From the NCBI RefSeq assembly GCF_030272615.1, contig NC_081407.1, forward strand, positions 265,732,574 to 265,796,573: 64,000 nucleotides of DNA, given 5' to 3'. Source of the DNA: Cryptomeria japonica (Eukaryota > Streptophyta > Pinopsida > Cupressales > Cupressaceae). The stretch's first letter is position 1, and every line of letters starts with the position of its first letter. The translations under genes and the position numbers were made by a program. Below are positions 60,130 to 64,000 of this stretch, piece after piece. The notes under the pieces were generated by a model. The model saw nothing but the letters and a program-made list of their open reading frames with translations, was not told where the DNA came from and did not search any database.

Positions 60130-60141
60130 AAAGGGGGAGTT
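60130..60141 (+). other. Polypurine tract next to the 3' LTR
   Basis: AAAGGGGGAG followed by TT and the LTR TG at 60142. It primes plus-strand synthesis. Confidence 0.85.
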
Positions 60142-61676
60142 TGTTGCTCTTTGGTACTTTTGTCCTCGATGACAAGAAAGAAAAAAGGTGATGTGTTGGC
60201 ATACACGGACATACTGACTTGGCTGACGTGTTAAGTGTTTTTAAAACATGTTCTTTGGAGCCATGTTGGTGACACGATAGCTCTGACTTTGCATTTATGT
60301 TAATGACATTTTTGGTTTAAAATTGCTACGGTTTAAAGGGCATATTCCCCATGATACTTATTGTATCGAACAAGTTAATGTTTTTCTTGGAAGTTGCATT
60401 TGGCGTTTCATTTGTTTTGGTTTGGAGTCCGTCAAACCCTAACGCCGTGTGAGTCACAGTGCCGCTGGAGCTACAGAGCTCGAATCAGTTACAGAGAATG
60501 GTGCGAACAATGGTTTCATTCAAAAGATTAACGGTTGACTGGTTAGTTTATTTGTTCAGTTTGCGTTTAACAGGTATGGTTCTTGAAACACATGATTTAA
60601 GAGATTCTGTTTACCTTGGTTCGAATTTTTTAGTTATGCAAAATAAAAATAAGGAAGTGGTTGTGCTTTATTTTTGTTTTTCATGACTGGGAAATTAAAA
60701 TGTCTTCCGTTTCTACTGTTTCCGTTGCACAGTTAGAATCAGTTATTTGTTTTTCAGTTTACAAATCTTGTAAGTTAACAGGTTATTTAAGATGAAAACG
60801 GGATTCTTTCTGGGTGTGCATAAAAACAGATTGACAAATCAGTCTGTGAGAAGAAAAACGGAGAAACACAGTGCCATAGTTTGAGTGTGAACAAAGTTCT
60901 AACATTAAAACAGAGAAATACAGTGCCGTGTTTTGAGTGTGAACAAAGTGGAAGCGTTAAACAGTGCCGTAGTTTAACAGAACCAGCCGAGGGTTTCTTG
61001 AGAATCAATACTCTGTTTTTGTTACAGAGTATATGAGGCAAATTTGCATATGTACAGACTGATAAAAATATTCTCGCTCCAATCCCTGATGGTTTTGTGA
61101 CTGCAAGAATAAAGTGCATGCATAAAATCACCAGTGGTTGTAGCTCGAGTTGAAATATACATTGATAAGAAGAGGGGTTGGTGCTCCTTGAGGCCTTGTG
61201 GTTTCTAAAACATGTGAACTGAGTTGGTGCTCTTTTTGAATTAACATAAGGGATCTTCCGAGTGGTTTTTCTACCCCAAGAGGGTTTTCCACTCATGCAA
61301 AATATTGTGTTATGTTGCATTGTCGTGTTTCATTCTGTTTACTAGTGTATGCTCTGATACATCATATTCTAGTCCTCTTTATCTCATACTCTGTTTAGTT
61401 GGATATATGTAATGCAATATTGAAAGTATTTTTAATGTTTCAAGTTTGTGTAATATTTTTAATACCATTTTGTTAAACAAGGTCTGAATCAGATGTTTTA
61501 GTTGGTTCAATGGTATACTTTATGCTGCATTAATGTACTCCTTCAAAGTGTTAAGTCTCAGCCATCTGTTCACACTGTGAATTAAAATTGTCAAGGTCCA
61601 TAAAAGTATAACTCGTTAAAATTTTGTCACACTTTGATTCACCCCCCCCCTCTCAGAGTGTTTTCCACTTCCAACA
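60142..61676 (+). repeat. 3' LTR of the young Copia element (199 bp shorter)
   Basis: 1535 bp, collinear with 52767-54500 apart from replacement of 206 bp (53665-53870) by 7 bp (61040-61046). It ends CCAACA before GGTCC. Confidence 0.95.
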
Positions 61677-61681
61677 GGTCC

Positions 61682-62094
61682 ATGAAAGAAACCTCAACTT
61701 CTGGCATCTCTGCTGGGAGAAATACTGGCCCCTATTTCTGCTTTTCAATGTTGGGTGTGAGATATTCAAAATTGAAATTCAAACTTAACCATGGAAGTCA
61801 CGGTCACTGTTGAGGGTCCAAACAGTTAAGGAAGAGCCCGTGGAAACAAAACGGGAAACAAAAGCTTAGAAAGGGCCCACATTGCCACCTAAGCGGTCAA
61901 AGCTTAGTGTGTGCTCTTTAAGCCATCCCAAATTGCCTAGATAGAGGGTATGCAGTGCTGGAAACAGAGCGATTTCATCCATAAATACATTCGCGATCGA
62001 CGATCAATTTTCGCGAATTTTTCAATAGCCGTTTTTCATGTGTCACCATTTTTCTCTGCTCGCAATTTGTTTTTAATATTTTGTATTTTTAAGG
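61682..62094. other. Right flank of the young element; contains the inverted copy of the 47.7-kb block
   Basis: 61800-61950 corresponds, reversed, to about 47690-47870: shared AAGCGGTCAA, GCTTAGTGTGTG and AATTGCCTAG. A plus-strand CCATAAATACA at about 61978 could be TATA-like. No gene is recognised. Confidence 0.5.
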
Positions 62095-62636
62095 TAAGTG
62101 CTATCATTGTGGGGATAGTTCCCTCTATTACCTTCCAACAAGATTTACAAAGGATCATAAAATACTTTATAGAACAATCACTACCCCTTGCAAACACCCA
62201 TCAAATCCAAGACTCTCCACTCTAAATATGATTGCAATGGCTTCATAGGTCTGATCATCCACCCAGAACAATCGTTCAAATTGTTCATATAAAGTTTCGG
62301 GCCTACAAATGCAACTGAGACCGCAATGATGGTCCATCTACCTTCCACCTCTCCTCTCCTAATGGCAGCAAAATCTATAAGAACACTATCACCCAACACG
62401 GCTCTAACGCGACTCTAGATAGATCCTGTGTTTTCAGAGGATTCCAAATCTCCATGAGCCCGAAAATACCCCAAACCAAGGTTACATTCTTTTTCTGAGT
62501 GCACCTTTGAACCGGTCAGATTGTACTCAATTGTTTATGTGTTTCTTTCCTCTCGAGATTTTCCACGTACAACAAGAACACCATTCCCTTTATTCACCTA
62601 AAAAATCTCAGAGCAATGAAGTCGTCCTGCCGAAAC

Positions 62637-64000
62637 TCATCTCACTCCCTGTCTAGAGATATTGGTAACCAAACCTCCCTCCACATCGGCAATCTCCCTC
62701 TGTAAATCTGTCATTTTAGTCTCTCCAAAGGTGACAGATCCGGACTCACATGTGATTCCTTTGTTAGCAAGCAGATCTGTCGATTTGCTCCCTTCCCTGT
62801 AGGTATGAGAAATAGCGAAATGTTCAATTTTATCTAACCAGTATCTCGCTGCCTTAACTAGTTGGTCCAATTTCCAATTCAATGACCCCCCTGTTCTTAA
62901 AGCATTGATACAAACTTGAGAGTCCCCTTCAATTTCAACCATGTTGTACCATTTAGATACGCATAACTGAATCCCTCTTCTCATGGCCTCTCCCTCCGCA
63001 AGATTGTTAGTTAAGGAGCCCAATGCCCCAAACATGCCCCATTTACATTCCCCAGATTCGTTCCTAATCAGGCAACCAAATCCAGAATCCCCCGGGTTGG
63101 CCCTCGCTGCACCATCAAAATTCATTTTAACCCAACCCGGTTTCAGAGGTTTCCACCTAACCTCCTTTTTCATCGATTTATCTTTGATAACAAATCCCAC
63201 CGACACCTTGAGATATTTCCACTTCTTTTGAATAGCCTCGTCCCAACTCGAAATATATCTGACTTTCTTGTCTCTCACCTTGCTAATGACCACTTCACAA
63301 ATACTCTGTTTAATATCTTCTATAACCAAATGAACATTCCTTGAAATAGCCCTAAACACCCTATATGAACATTCCTTGAAATAGCCCTAAACACCCTATT
63401 GTTCCTTTCTTTCCAGATTTTCCATGCTACCATTGAAGGTCCCACCGTTCATATATCTCCCCAAAGTGAATGCTTTCCTATGACCGACCAACTTCTAATG
63501 AAGTGAATCAACTTCCTAGGCTTGACCAATTGAATGTTGATTGAATCAAGGAACCAATCCCAACATTCCTTTGCAAACTGACACTCATATAGAAGGTGAT
63601 TGGTGTTCTCCTCTTCTCTAGCACACAAACTACAGATGCTCGGACCAGCAATCCCAATAACCTTCAACCTTTCTCCCGACAATATTTTGTCATGCAGTGC
63701 CACCCATAGAAAAGCCCATGCTCTGGGCGCCACTAATTTACTCCAACACATCTGAGCTGGCCAATCTTCCTCCACTCTTCTCCTCAATAGCTCATAACCC
63801 AACTTCACCGAGTAATTCCCAGATGAAGCCACACACCATAAATTTCATCATCCTCCAAGTCAACATTCATTCTTCTAATAGAAAGCTCCTCACTCACCTG
63901 CAATCTGTCCTCCATGTCCAATCTTCCCAAAGCATCCCAGTTCCAAATCACCATCTCCCCAACCTGCCCTAGGTTAGATATGTAATCAACGACTACCACT
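62637..64000 (-). pseudogene. LINE ORF2 C-terminal part: zinc-binding module and RNase H
   Basis: Read on the minus strand, the zinc-binding domain comes first: NYSVKLGYELL, AFLWVALHDKILSGERL, then CSLCAREEENTNHLLYEC (about 63820-63560). A VAWKIWKERN segment follows (63420). RNase H (63150-62700) has MNFDGAARANPGDSGFG, NLAEGEAMRRGIQL, IEGDSQVC and STDLLAN, so the D-E-D-D catalytic residues are kept. Three defects are visible: an indel near 63838, a TGA at 63449-63451 where Trp fits, and a frameshifting 35-bp tandem duplication at 63330-63399. It is much less decayed than the LINE at 18470-24133, and its zinc-domain sequence differs, so it is another family. Confidence 0.87.
63330..63399. repeat. 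35-bp tandem duplication that shifts the LINE frame
   Basis: 63330-63364 is repeated exactly at 63365-63399 (ATGAACATTCCTTGAAATAG...). Because 35 is not a multiple of three, the frame changes. Removing one copy puts the zinc-domain frame and the RNase H frame in register. Confidence 0.95.

Larger units (their letters stand above)
52767..61676 (+). mobile_element. Complete, young Sirevirus-like Ty1/Copia retrotransposon
   Basis: 8910 bp with 5' LTR 52767-54500, PBS 54503-54514, a single intact gag-pol ORF 54576-59366, a repeat-rich 3' untranslated region with three polypurine tracts, and 3' LTR 60142-61676. The two LTRs look identical over about 1.5 kb except for one C/T difference near the end (CACACTCTG versus CACACTTTG) and a 199-bp length difference. 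Identical flanking GGTCC and an unbroken polyprotein indicate a recent insertion, possibly still competent. Long LTRs, repeated polypurine tracts and the coiled-coil gag fit the Sirevirus lineage. Confidence 0.95.
62095..64000 (-). mobile_element. LINE (L1-type), 3' portion; continues beyond the right edge
   Basis: Minus-strand ORF2 end (RT-linked zinc domain and RNase H) followed by a 3' UTR (62636 down to about 62095) and an A-rich end (plus-strand T-rich 62068-62095). The 5' part lies outside the window. The exact 3' end is uncertain. Confidence 0.78.

Noticed and set aside
1-64000. tRNA or rRNA genes
   Set aside because: No A/B box pair with a foldable acceptor stem was seen. TGGTATCAGAGC matches are retroelement primer sites.

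Overview
This window is nuclear DNA of a seed plant, most likely a gymnosperm. The indications are spliceosomal GT-AG introns, plant gene families (F-box/kelch, thaumatin-like, glutamine synthetase, serine carboxypeptidase-like), long AT-rich gene-poor stretches and a large share of LTR and LINE retrotransposons at different stages of decay. The thaumatin-like protein looks like the conifer pollen and fruit PR-5 type, which would fit Cupressales, but that is an inference. There is no prokaryotic content.

Layout. 1-12740 is a nest of two retrotransposons: an old, stop-ridden Ty1/Copia element on the minus strand (1-408 and 8103-12740) split near its pol 3' end by a plus-strand LTR element (409-8102, TSD ATTGA). 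The inserted element has a Copia/Sirevirus-type gag but no pol. In place of pol it carries a large decayed ORF of unknown function. 13527-15036 is an F-box/kelch gene with one intron. About 18470-24130 is a degenerate L1-type LINE on the plus strand, joined to a second TE-like ORF of unknown function (24305-25940). 27230-29570 is a block of simple, minisatellite-like and palindromic repeats. 35716-36801 is a thaumatin-like (PR-5) gene on the minus strand. 41050-41372 holds two tandem copies of a serine-carboxypeptidase-like last exon. 43376-45470 is an unprocessed glutamine synthetase pseudogene, with a 1239-bp solo LTR inserted four bases past one splice donor. 52767-61676 is a complete, very young Sirevirus-like Copia element with an uninterrupted 1596-residue Gag-Pol and TSD GGTCC. 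62095-64000 is the 3' part of a minus-strand LINE.

How the parts relate. Only two loci look like intact host genes: the F-box/kelch gene and the thaumatin-like gene. The intact Copia element could in principle supply enzymes in trans to pol-less relatives such as 409-8102, because both share the primer-binding site, repeated polypurine tracts, a C-tract near the LTR 3' end and a coiled-coil/GLGF/CCHC gag module. Most disabling stops in the old elements are TAG or TAA where CAG, CAA or TGG is expected, as methylcytosine decay would produce.

The best candidate for something undescribed is the pair of unknown TE-borne proteins at 3323-6640 and 24305-25940. Both run from an uncharacterised globular region through a charged low-complexity region to a coiled coil.
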